Assembly (NCBI GenBank): GCA_003448835.1
Contig: DLXM01000074.1
Coordinates: forward strand, 1 to 19,599
Source of the DNA: Bacteroidota bacterium
GTDB lineage: Bacteria; Bacteroidota; Rhodothermia; Balneolales; HLUCCA01
Direction of reading: 5' to 3'
DNA length: 19,599 nucleotides
The notes below the pieces were generated by a model. The model did not search any database, was not told where the DNA came from, and saw only the letters and a list, made by a program, of their open reading frames with translations. Positions 6,804 to 13,923 of this stretch are shown here, in pieces. A program made the translations under genes and the position numbers. The first letter of the stretch is position 1. The number at the start of each line of letters is the position of its first letter.

Positions 6804-7698
6804 GCCTGATCTTTAAATCCTGAATTATTTTCTGGATTTCAGGTGGAGTAATCATGTACTTCTTGTTACAATAATGGCAGACCAGCTCCTGGGTCTGATG
6901 TTCCATTTCTTCAAGCTCGTGGATTTGCAACATCGATAAGGCCGTAAGAAATCGATCTTTAGTACATCGACAAAAGAAATGAACAGGAACCCGACCGAGT
7001 TCTTTAATTTTCAGTGGTCCGGCTACTTTATGCATTAAATCATCAATGTATTGATCGTCAATAAATTGAGTACTAAGGGGTAATAATTTTTTTAAGTTCT
7101 CTTCCAAAGCAAGTACGCCATTTTCCGGTGCACCGGGTAGCGCCTGGATTAAAATTCCACCTGCATGAGTTATGTTTCCATTTTCATCAATGCCAACATC
7201 TAGCGTGATTGCAGATGGAACCTGTTCTGATTGAAATAAATAATATGCTATATCATCACTGATATTGCCTGACATTAACTCAACAGTTCCTGTAGTTGGA
7301 CGAGCTTCATTATATAATGATTTGGAAAAGCTCAATACTCCCAATCCAATTCCATCGCCTAAATTATCGGTTTTGGAATAATCCAGTTCGGCATCCGGGT
7401 TTTCAACATATCCACGCGCTTCACCAATGGCATTTGCTTCAGTAATTAGGGTTCCAATTGGACCCTTTCCTTCCAGATGAAGGCGTATACGTTCTTCACC
7501 TTTGAGTTCTGATGCCAATAATAAACTACCAGTTAATGCACGGCCCAGAATCACGGTCGTTAACAGAGATAGATTGTGATATTCTTGTGCAAGTTTGACC
7601 ACATCGGTAGATTTTACCACCGCTATTTTGAAGAATCCGTCGGTCGTTATACCACGAATTAAACGGTCTTTTTTGAGGAAAATTTCTTTTTTATTCAT
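6796..7698 (-). CDS. hslO: 33 kDa redox-regulated chaperonin Hsp33
   Basis: Hsp33 is a cytosolic holdase switched on by oxidative unfolding; reduced, it binds zinc through four cysteines. These are visible at the C-terminus as CRC (C243, C245) and CHYC (C274, C277), counting from ATG at 7698. The N-terminal core includes DRLIRGITTDGFFKIAVV, ALTGSLLLAS and the GPIGTLITEANAIGEARGYV glycine-rich segment typical of the family, and the ALPGAPE turn precedes the linker. A TTG two codons upstream (7704) would extend the frame but lies inside a TATATTTG box, so ATG 7698 (MNKKEIF, 300 aa) is preferred. The stop overlaps the M20 gene tail to tail. A strong minus-strand terminator upstream (7747-7786) separates it from the RNA methyltransferase gene. 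Confidence 0.95.
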   Translation of the reverse strand: MNKKEIFLKKDRLIRGITTDGFFKIAVVKSTDVVKLAQEYHNLSLLTTVILGRALTGSLLLASELKGEERIRLHLEGKGPIGTLITEANAIGEARGYVENPDAELDYSKTDNLGDGIGLGVLSFSKSLYNEARPTTGTVELMSGNISDDIAYYLFQSEQVPSAITLDVGIDENGNITHAGGILIQALPGAPENGVLALEENLKKLLPLSTQFIDDQYIDDLMHKVAGPLKIKELGRVPVHFFCRCTKDRFLTALSMLQIHELEEMEHQTQELVCHYCNKKYMITPPEIQKIIQDLKIRLN

Positions 7699-7701
7699 AG
7701 C

Positions 7702-7709
7702 CAAATATA
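7702..7709 (-). promoter_or_regulatory. TATATTTG box before hslO
   Basis: On the minus strand TATATTTG matches the Bacteroidota -7 consensus TAnnTTTG exactly and ends 3 nt before the hslO ATG. If used as a promoter it would yield a leaderless or nearly leaderless message, so it may be coincidental or the translation start may be further in. Confidence 0.3.
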
Positions 7710-7746
7710 CGCAAAAATTGGCTTACAGATAAGAGAGACGATTTGA

Positions 7747-7786
7747 GAAAAAGAAAAAGGCGGGTTGTTTCACCAAGCCGCCTTTT
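7747..7786 (-). terminator. Intrinsic terminator, minus strand, between RNA methyltransferase and hslO
   Basis: A 9-bp stem (aaaaggcgg 7755-7763 with ccgcctttt 7778-7786) continues past one G-G mismatch into three more pairs (ttg/caa) and a 6-nt loop. Read on the minus strand the stem is followed by an interrupted T tract (ttttt c ttttt ctc). It would end the panC-panD-methyltransferase transcript about 200 nt after its last stop and insulate hslO. Confidence 0.8.
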
Positions 7787-7944
7787 GTGTTAGGGATGTT
7801 AGGGTAATTACTAAAACGAAAATAGATTAATACCTGTGAGCGACGAAAAGCAGAATACTTGAAACGCAAATCATCAACTCAGAAAACATAAATTGTACTA
7901 ATCACAAATCTATTTTACTAATACTGTCATAATGTACAAAATAA

Positions 7945-7964
7945 ATTGGAAAAGCGCTTCCAAT
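7945..7964 (-). other. Perfect 7-bp hairpin just past the RNA methyltransferase stop
   Basis: ATTGGAA (7945-7951) pairs with TTCCAAT (7958-7964) around a 6-nt loop AAGCGC, about 15 nt downstream of the methyltransferase stop. On the minus strand the tail is T-rich (ttattttg) but not a clean T run, so it could be a weak terminator or a 3'-end stabilising hairpin. The rest of the 7705-7979 spacer holds only the terminator and A+T-rich sequence. Confidence 0.45.
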
Positions 7965-7979
7965 AGATTGTAAAATTTT

Positions 7980-9113
7980 TTAGAAAATATTGTATTGCAA
8001 GAAGTCGCACTCAATTTTACCGTTTAAAACATCTGTTCTGGACTGATGTTTTAACCCAATTTTTTTCTTGAATTGCTTATCACCAGTAAGAATTGCTGCT
8101 TTATACCCTTTTGCGAAATGTTTAAGTGTATTTCCAATTCGAGGGTAAAGTTCATGAAGTGCATCCATGTCGCCAATTCGATCACCATATGGGGGATTCA
8201 TAATAATCAGTCCCGTCCCCTCCGGGATATAAATTTTTTCGACATGACCCACTCTAACCTGAACATTTCGGGTTAGTCGAGCTTTTTGAAGATTTTTAAT
8301 GGTCGAGTCAATCGCATTTTCATTAAAATCACTTCCAAAAATCCAATCAACATCCTTGCTGACCATTTCCCGCGCATCTTGTTGAACGGTTTTCCAAAGT
8401 GTATTTCTGAACATTGGCCATCGTTGGATACCAAAATCGTCATGAAGAAGTCCCGGAGCTTTATTCTTAGCCATCAAAGCCGCTTCAATAAGAAATGTAC
8501 CGGTCCCACACATCGGATCAATAAACGTAGTTTGTGGGTCCCAACCTGTCATTTTTATGAGTCCTGCAGCCAAAACTTCATTCAGCGGTGCAGGACCGGT
8601 TGCAACCCGATATCCACGTTGATTTAATGACTTCCCGGATGCATCCAGAGAAATTACAATCATCCCATCGGGAGCAATGTGAATATTGATCAGGATATCC
8701 GGATCCTTAGGACTAATATCCGGACGAATTCCATATTTTTCACGAAACTGGTCAACTATCGCATCTTTGGATTTTTGTGACAAGAAAATATTGTGATTCA
8801 TCGTGGGATGAAACGACATACAATCGATCGCAAATGTATGTTTTAGCGATAGGTGATCGAGCCAATTAATAGAACGAACAAATTCATAAAGGTCATCCTC
8901 ATTTTGAATCTTGCCAGTTGCTAATGGGACCAAAATGCGAAGAGCCGTTCGGACATGTAGTAAAATTTTATACATTTCCGGTTCCGAAGCGGTGAACGAC
9001 ACTCCTCTATTTGCAAGTGTAACTTCTCTAGCACCTAACGAGAGCAGTTCATCAGACAACACTTGCTCGAGCCCGAGCATTGTCTTAGCAAAATACGATT
9101 GTGTAGCGTCCAA
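7980..9113 (-). CDS. THUMP-domain RNA N2-guanosine methyltransferase (RlmL N-terminal/UPF0020 type)
   Basis: A SAM-dependent base methyltransferase, probably of rRNA (RlmL N-half type, m2G in 23S rRNA), by family resemblance. Domain order: an N-terminal FAKTMLGLEQVLSDEL segment; a THUMP RNA-binding domain (about residues 45-155); the NQRGYRVATGPAPLNEVLAAGLI segment; motif I DPMCGTGT (199-206); the acidic GSD loop (260-262); and the catalytic NPPYGDRI (306-313), typical of exocyclic-amine guanine methylation. The C-terminus LNGKIECDFLQY also fits. It lacks the second (RlmK) half of the E. coli fusion, as in most bacteria. The start is TTG at 9113, two nt after the panD stop; the next ATG (residue 12) would cut into the conserved N-terminus, so the TTG is favoured. 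It is the last gene of the panC-panD run. Confidence 0.88.
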   Translation of the reverse strand: MDATQSYFAKTMLGLEQVLSDELLSLGAREVTLANRGVSFTASEPEMYKILLHVRTALRILVPLATGKIQNEDDLYEFVRSINWLDHLSLKHTFAIDCMSFHPTMNHNIFLSQKSKDAIVDQFREKYGIRPDISPKDPDILINIHIAPDGMIVISLDASGKSLNQRGYRVATGPAPLNEVLAAGLIKMTGWDPQTTFIDPMCGTGTFLIEAALMAKNKAPGLLHDDFGIQRWPMFRNTLWKTVQQDAREMVSKDVDWIFGSDFNENAIDSTIKNLQKARLTRNVQVRVGHVEKIYIPEGTGLIIMNPPYGDRIGDMDALHELYPRIGNTLKHFAKGYKAAILTGDKQFKKKIGLKHQSRTDVLNGKIECDFLQYNIF

Positions 9114-9115
9114 AA

Positions 9116-9520
9116 TTAGTCCAACCCTACTTCTGCCGCATAATTCTGTTTGTAGGTTGAATCAGAAATTATCTTCGCTGGCTCGTTATCTTTATTCATG
9201 ATAACTGTATGTGGCTTATGGGATTTTGCTTCCTCGGGGGTCATGTGAGCATAAGATATCACGATAACTCTATCGCCAACGGAAGTTAATCGAGCAGCCG
9301 GACCGTTCAGACAAACAACGCGACTTCCCCTTGGTCCTGGAATAGTGTACGTTTCCAGACGGTTTCCATTATTCACGTTAACCACCTGTACTTTTTCGTA
9401 AGGCAATAAATTAGCAAGTTCGAGCAACTCCTCATCAATAGTAATACTTCCTTCGTAATAGAGGTCGGCCTCTGTCACAGTAAGCATGTGGAGTTTAGAT
9501 TTAAACATTTCAATAGTCAT
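9116..9520 (-). CDS. panD: Aspartate 1-decarboxylase proenzyme PanD
   Basis: PanD decarboxylates L-aspartate to beta-alanine for pantothenate. It is made as a zymogen that self-cleaves to create a pyruvoyl group. The cleavage site is the G24-S25 bond in YYEGSITID. The substrate-binding arginine in NGNRLETY (R54) and the tyrosine of the same segment (Y57) are present, as is LNGPAARL, a strand typical of the family. The family's usual N-terminus MFKSKLHM begins at residue 5; ATG 9520 is taken because it lies 6 nt past the panC stop, but ATG 9508 (MFKSK) is possible. Its product is one substrate of PanC, encoded immediately upstream. Confidence 0.97.
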   Translation of the reverse strand: MTIEMFKSKLHMLTVTEADLYYEGSITIDEELLELANLLPYEKVQVVNVNNGNRLETYTIPGPRGSRVVCLNGPAARLTSVGDRVIVISYAHMTPEEAKSHKPHTVIMNKDNEPAKIISDSTYKQNYAAEVGLD

Positions 9521-9526
9521 GTCAGA

Positions 9527-10453
9527 TCAGTTATTTTCAACAATAATATTATCAATAAGTCGGGTGTTCCCTAAATAAACAGCCCCGGCAACAATGAATT
9601 TAACAACTTCAGACGGTGATTCTACCGGCTGCAGTGTTTTAAAATCAACAACTTCAAGATAATCAATTTTGAAACCAATTTCAGTTAGCTTGTCCTCATG
9701 AAATTTGATCTTCACTTGTAGTTGTTTCAGCGTATTATTATAACGATTTACAGCACGATTAAATTCCACATTGCTGTCCTCTGCTTGTTGTGACCATTCA
9801 TCAACTAGCAATTCAAGTTTATTTTTGATATCCTGTAACGAAGCATAAAAATTTGATGCGATATCACGATCTGCGCTACTCAAATAACGATTTCGACTGC
9901 TTAAGGCCAGTCCGTCGGACTCTCTAACCGTAGGAATAGCATGCAAAATCACCGGGATATTAAATTCGTCAACCATTGTTTGAATGAGAACAAACTGCTG
10001 GATGTCTTTTTGTCCGAAGAATGCTTCATCCGGTTGAACTATCTGGAAAAATTTATTTACTACCTGTAATACACCGTTGAAATGTCCTGGTCTGGATGCA
10101 CCACACAGGTTATCGGCGAGTTTATTGATTTGAATTTGCAGATAATTATCATCAGGATAGATTTCGGCTACGGATGGAGCAAAAACATAATCTACATGTT
10201 CATTCTCACACAATTGTGCATCGGAATCGAGTGTCCTCGGATATTTATCCAGATCTTCACTGGGTCCGAACTGAGTTGGATTAACAAAGATAGAAACAAC
10301 GACAATATCACAATGTTTACGTGCTTCTCTTATCAGTTTAAGATGTCCATCATGCAAAGCACCCATAGTTGGAACCAATCCAATACGAAGTCCTTCTTTT
10401 CGGGAAGGACTTAAAGATTCTCTTAATTGGGTGATTTTGTGAATGATTTGCAT
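9527..10453 (-). CDS. panC: Pantothenate synthetase PanC
   Basis: PanC joins pantoate and beta-alanine with ATP via a pantoyl-adenylate, the last step of pantothenate synthesis. Counting from ATG 10453 (MQIIHKI, 308 aa) the motifs are PTMGALHDGH (28-37) with the HxGH nucleotide-binding histidines H34 and H37, VNPTQFGPSEDL (57-68), GQKDIQQ (147-153) and RESDGLALSSRN (177-188). The frame stays open 14 codons upstream to 10495, but that extension runs through the E2 terminator hairpin and does not resemble the family, so it is rejected. Length is slightly above the usual ~280 because of a charged segment around residues 205-240 (DEWSQQAEDSNVEF). panB is not in the window. Confidence 0.97.
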   Translation of the reverse strand: MQIIHKITQLRESLSPSRKEGLRIGLVPTMGALHDGHLKLIREARKHCDIVVVSIFVNPTQFGPSEDLDKYPRTLDSDAQLCENEHVDYVFAPSVAEIYPDDNYLQIQINKLADNLCGASRPGHFNGVLQVVNKFFQIVQPDEAFFGQKDIQQFVLIQTMVDEFNIPVILHAIPTVRESDGLALSSRNRYLSSADRDIASNFYASLQDIKNKLELLVDEWSQQAEDSNVEFNRAVNRYNNTLKQLQVKIKFHEDKLTEIGFKIDYLEVVDFKTLQPVESPSEVVKFIVAGAVYLGNTRLIDNIIVENN

Positions 10454-10466
10454 AAGTAGATTAGAC

Positions 10467-10500
10467 AAAAAACGGCACAACCGGGAAGGTTGCACCGTTT
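10467..10500 (-). terminator. Intrinsic terminator after the E2 gene (minus strand)
   Basis: Stem 10470-10482 with 10488-10500 (aaacgg and caacc arms paired, a two-base CA/CA internal mismatch, 5-nt loop). Read on the minus strand it is followed by six T residues (10472-10467). It lies 31 nt past the E2 stop and 14 nt before the panC ATG, so panC must have another promoter very close to its start or rely on read-through. Confidence 0.8.
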
Positions 10501-10530
10501 AATAAAATACCGGCTATTAATTCAAAGCAA

Positions 10531-11937
10531 TCAGATACTTCGGTTTACATCAAAATTTTCGAGTAATTCTGTCACTCGCTGGACAAATGCTCCGCCAAGT
10601 GCACCGTCAATAATACGGTGATCATAACTCATCGATAAATAAACCATTTGTCGGACTGCAATTACATCACCATGCTCGGTTTCCATCACAATCGGACGTT
10701 TTTTAATAGCTCCAGTTCCAAAAATGGCAACTTGTGGCTGATTGATTATTGGAGTACCCATCAAGTTTCCAACACTACCGTAATTAGTCAATGTGAAGGT
10801 TCCGCCAACGAGATCATCAGGAGATAGTTGTCTGTTTCGTGCTTTTCTGGCTAATTCGTTAGTAGCTCGGGCGATACCCAGCAAATTCATTTCCCCTGCA
10901 TTTTTAAGAACAGGGACAATGAGTCCACCACTTCCGGCTTCACCAAGAGCCACAGCAATACCGTAATTAATTTCACGCTTCAGAATGATATTCTCACCGT
11001 CGATAGAACTATTCATCAGTGGAAATTCACGCAATGCCTGAATCGTAGCTTCGATAAAAAATGGAGTGAATGTCAGTTTAAACCCATTTTCTTTAAAGAA
11101 TTTGTCCTTATGACGCTCGCGATAGTTGACCATATTGGTCACATCTGCTTCAGCAAAAGTAGTAACGTGCGCAGAGGTTTGTTTTGACTTGACCATGTGC
11201 TCTGCAATCAGCTTACGCATACGATCCATTTTGATAACCTGCACATTTTCAGATGGCCAGTTAACTTTAATCTCCCCGGCTGAAATCTTAGTACTGTCAG
11301 ATGATGAAGATGCAGCAGGCTTGGAAGGTGTTGGTGCTGGCTTGGATTCTACAACAGCTGCTGCAGCAGGTTTCGATGCTTCGGACTTCTTACGTTCAAT
11401 GAAATTAAGAACATCCTGTTTGTTTACACGTCCCTGGGCACCTGTTCCCTCGATTTTATCAAGATCGCTCAGAGAAATTCCCTCTTCCTTCGCAATCGAG
11501 CGAACTAAAGGAGAATAAAATTTCCCATCGCCCGCTTCAGTCGCCTCGCCGGAATCATCAGAAGATTCAACAACAGTTGATGTGGACTCAACAGCCACAG
11601 TTTCTTCCGGTTGTGTTTCAGTTTTGGGTGTTTCTTCCTGAACAGGCTCAGATTTTGGTTCAGGTTTTTCTTCAGTCGCACTTGTAGCGGCAGAAGCATC
11701 GGTTTCGATGATTGCAATCACTTTTCCGACTTCTATGGTATCGTTTACTTCTGCAAGGATTTCAACCAAAACTCCGGATGCCGGTGAGGGTACTTCAGAA
11801 TCTACTTTATCGGTGGCGATTTCAAGCAATGTTTCATCTTGCTCAATCGTGTCACCAACGGATTTTGTCCATTCGATGACGGTTCCTTCCATAATAGACT
11901 CGCCCATTTTGGGCATCACAACTTCTACTCGTGCCAT
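10531..11937 (-). CDS. 2-oxo acid dehydrogenase complex E2 (dihydrolipoamide acyltransferase)
   Basis: E2 is the core of a 2-oxo acid dehydrogenase complex; it carries acyl groups on lipoyl-lysine and passes them to CoA. Domains in order: one lipoyl domain (about 1-80) with the lipoylated lysine K44 in EIATDKVDSEV; an acidic Glu/Thr/Ser-rich linker (81-138); the E1/E3-binding domain (141-178, SPLVRSIAKEEGI to GRVNKQDVL); an Ala/Pro/Ser-rich linker (187-217); and the catalytic domain (about 230-465) ending SYDHRIIDGALGG with H440 and D444. The start ATG 11937 gives the expected MARVEVVMPKMGES. In Bacteroidota this layout is often annotated as branched-chain E2, but acetyl or succinyl specificity cannot be excluded from sequence. 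K44 is a target of LipB/LipA and E3 would be LpdA, all encoded in this window. Confidence 0.93.
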   Translation of the reverse strand: MARVEVVMPKMGESIMEGTVIEWTKSVGDTIEQDETLLEIATDKVDSEVPSPASGVLVEILAEVNDTIEVGKVIAIIETDASAATSATEEKPEPKSEPVQEETPKTETQPEETVAVESTSTVVESSDDSGEATEAGDGKFYSPLVRSIAKEEGISLSDLDKIEGTGAQGRVNKQDVLNFIERKKSEASKPAAAAVVESKPAPTPSKPAASSSSDSTKISAGEIKVNWPSENVQVIKMDRMRKLIAEHMVKSKQTSAHVTTFAEADVTNMVNYRERHKDKFFKENGFKLTFTPFFIEATIQALREFPLMNSSIDGENIILKREINYGIAVALGEAGSGGLIVPVLKNAGEMNLLGIARATNELARKARNRQLSPDDLVGGTFTLTNYGSVGNLMGTPIINQPQVAIFGTGAIKKRPIVMETEHGDVIAVRQMVYLSMSYDHRIIDGALGGAFVQRVTELLENFDVNRSI

Positions 11938-11980
11938 TTATTTAATAATAAGATCTAAAAGATTAAAAATTTGTATCCGA

Positions 11981-11988
11981 TAAATATA
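11981..11988 (-). promoter_or_regulatory. TATATTTA box upstream of the E2 gene
   Basis: Minus-strand TATATTTA ends 43 nt before the E2 ATG, a realistic leader length for a -7 element of the TAnnTTTG kind (last base A). The remaining 11989-12228 spacer is A+T-rich with only a 4-bp CCAG/CTGG hairpin (about 12190-12201); nothing else is recognised. Confidence 0.35.
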
Positions 11989-12228
11989 AGGTTTCGCCTA
12001 ATTAAATGAACTATTCAAAATAGCCCAATTTTTTTCTCTGGAAACGCTTTTCTAATTCGCTGGATAAACAAATCAAGTTCTATTTATAACGATGAATTCG
12101 TAACAATCGTTTGTGGGGTGAGATTTATTTACTTTGACGGATATCCATTTGTTTTGCGATCATGGTTCGTCCCGGATTTTTGTGTGACACCAGATCTCTG
12201 GGGTTGAACTTCAAAAAGAACAAATTGA

Positions 12229-13815
12229 CTAGTTTGATTTGAAATTAATGTGAACCAATAAACCCGGATCAACATTCATAAACTCGATCTTTCCACCAAT
12301 TTGACTCACCAATCCTTGAATTATAGTATAACCGAAGGAACCTGACGAACCCATTGAGTATAAATCATCTACACCTTTTCCATCATCACGTACAATCAAA
12401 TGAAATTCTTCGTCTTCCTGATAAAATTTGATGTCAATATGTCCATTTGTTCGACCTTTGAAGGCGTGTTTGTATGAATTTGTGATTATCTCGGTGACAA
12501 TAAGTGCACACGGTACCGATTTATTCAAGCTTAATTCAAGATGTCCGGCATCAATATCAACATCAATTACACAGCTATCTGGACTACTAAACGTATCAAT
12601 GATAGGTATCATTTCGTGTAAAAATGTACCAAAATCTACACTTTCGAGATTTTCGTTATTGTAAACCAGTTCGTGCACTAAAGAAATCGATCGAATTCTC
12701 TTGTCGGTTTCCATCATGATTTCACGAGCAGCATCGTCGTTGATTGAATCCAATTGCAATGAAAGCAAACTGGATATGATAGCAAGATTGTTTTTAACAC
12801 GATGATGAACTTCGGCTAAAAGGACTTCTTTTTCATGTAATTCCTGTACATTTTTATCCTCATGCGTTTTACGTTCGTTTATGTCTCTAACTACGGCAAT
12901 GACATAACCTTTTTCGCCTAATTTAAAATGTTTAAGTGAAATTTCAGCCCAAAAAAGTTCGTTATCAGCTCTTCGTGCTAACCAATCAAATGTATGAGAT
13001 CCTTCAGCAACCGCTTTATTTAAATTATCTAAACCTGATTGGGAATTATAGCTCTCATCATTTGCACTCAGATTTCGCATAAAATTATTAATCACCTGCT
13101 CGCGCGATTTGAATCTATACAGCTCTATGGTGCTGTCATTAAAATCAACAATCATACCGGTCTCGGCGTCGTGCAGGAAAATCGCTTCATTCATGGAATT
13201 AAAAATTGCACGAAATTTTTGTTCACTTTCCTGCAAATCATTGGAAAGTCCACGAATTGTGACCTGGTCAGAAAGAATTTTACCTGATAATAATGTTGCA
13301 AAGGGATATAAAATGAGAATGGAAACGGTTACGGTTTGAAATACTACCATTTGCATATTAGAAGGCAGCAGTATCATCAACATCACCATGACAACATGAA
13401 CTGCCAACCCCATTCCTAATAGAAAAATAGCAGAAGGAACGGACTTTCTATCCCAGTATTTTCTGAATAATAGTCCAATTAAAAATGCGGAAATGGCCAC
13501 AGCAACCCCCATTAGGATGCCATCACCACCCATTATTATGCGAGTTGTCACAACAAGAATGGTTGTAATTAATCCGGTAATCGGACCAAAAAACAAAACC
13601 GAAAGACTTATTACTACACTTCGTCCATCAAAAAAAATACCCTCAGCTAAAGTAAAAGGTTGAAGCATTCCTAAAATAGCCACACCCCCAAATAATAGAC
13701 CCTGTAACACAGTTCCGTTTATATTTCTACTGGGTACACGTTTCTCTACATATCCGGATATGATTGCAAACGCGACATATAACGACAAATTAAAGGCTAT
13801 TTCAAGTATTAACAT
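12229..13815 (-). CDS. Membrane sensor histidine kinase: LytS-type 5TM receptor, PAS, HisKA_2, HATPase
   Basis: The N-terminus (about residues 1-180) is a membrane sensor with six or so hydrophobic segments. It matches the 5TM-5TMR_LYT receptor domain: NGTVLQGLLFGGVAIL, the EGIFFDGRSVVISLSVLFFGPITG stretch (59-81), and TRIIMGGDG (91-99). A PAS domain follows (about 193-318; FRAIFNSMNEAIFLHD and the PAC-like YVIAVVRDINERK). Next is the HisKA_2 phosphoacceptor region with HHRVKNNLA (337-345), the His being H337 or H338. The ATP-binding domain has the N box TEIITNSYKHAF (441-452; N446), the G1 box DDGKG (477-481) and SFGYTIIQGL (493-502). HisKA_2 kinases often work with atypical or unlinked response regulators, and none is encoded nearby, so this is an orphan. 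The ligand is unknown. It is transcribed away from AMP nucleosidase across a 108-bp spacer. Confidence 0.92.
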   Translation of the reverse strand: MLILEIAFNLSLYVAFAIISGYVEKRVPSRNINGTVLQGLLFGGVAILGMLQPFTLAEGIFFDGRSVVISLSVLFFGPITGLITTILVVTTRIIMGGDGILMGVAVAISAFLIGLLFRKYWDRKSVPSAIFLLGMGLAVHVVMVMLMILLPSNMQMVVFQTVTVSILILYPFATLLSGKILSDQVTIRGLSNDLQESEQKFRAIFNSMNEAIFLHDAETGMIVDFNDSTIELYRFKSREQVINNFMRNLSANDESYNSQSGLDNLNKAVAEGSHTFDWLARRADNELFWAEISLKHFKLGEKGYVIAVVRDINERKTHEDKNVQELHEKEVLLAEVHHRVKNNLAIISSLLSLQLDSINDDAAREIMMETDKRIRSISLVHELVYNNENLESVDFGTFLHEMIPIIDTFSSPDSCVIDVDIDAGHLELSLNKSVPCALIVTEIITNSYKHAFKGRTNGHIDIKFYQEDEEFHLIVRDDGKGVDDLYSMGSSGSFGYTIIQGLVSQIGGKIEFMNVDPGLLVHINFKSN

Positions 13816-13866
13816 CTATAAATGTATTAAAACACAATCCTGCAGAGAGTTTAATGAAAACTGTGC

Positions 13867-13881
13867 TGTCAAACAATGACA
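13867..13881. promoter_or_regulatory. Inverted repeat TGTCA-N5-TGACA in the divergent spacer
   Basis: TGTCA (13867-13871) and TGACA (13877-13881) form a 5-bp inverted repeat with a 5-nt gap in the only spacer between the divergent kinase and AMP nucleosidase genes. The position suits an operator, but the half-sites are short and no regulator is implied. Confidence 0.25.
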
Positions 13882-13898
13882 CAAATCATAATGTTCTG

Positions 13899-13919
13899 TA
13901 TCTTTACATCGAAAAGGAG
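13899..13919 (+). promoter_or_regulatory. TATCTTTA box and strong RBS that set the AMP nucleosidase start
   Basis: TATCTTTA (13899-13906) resembles a Bacteroidota -7 element. AAGGAG (13914-13919) sits 4 nt before ATG 13924 and is the clearest Shine-Dalgarno sequence in the window; it argues for ATG 13924 over the in-frame ATG at 13876. Confidence 0.55.
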
Positions 13920-13923
13920 TAAA

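Noticed and set aside
10454..10495. Upstream extension of PanC by 14 codons
   Set aside because: It reads through the E2 terminator hairpin; the family N-terminus starts at the ATG at 10453.
12100..12228. Minus-strand reading frame continuing past the histidine kinase stop (ends MIAKQMDIRQSK)
   Set aside because: It is in another frame, short, and shows no similarity to kinase C-termini; no evidence for a frameshift, since the kinase ends at a normal position.
13876..13923. Upstream extension of AMP nucleosidase to ATG 13876
   Set aside because: The added 16 residues (MTQIIMFCIFTSKRSK) lie ahead of the AAGGAG box, which is correctly placed for ATG 13924, and overlap the probable promoter.
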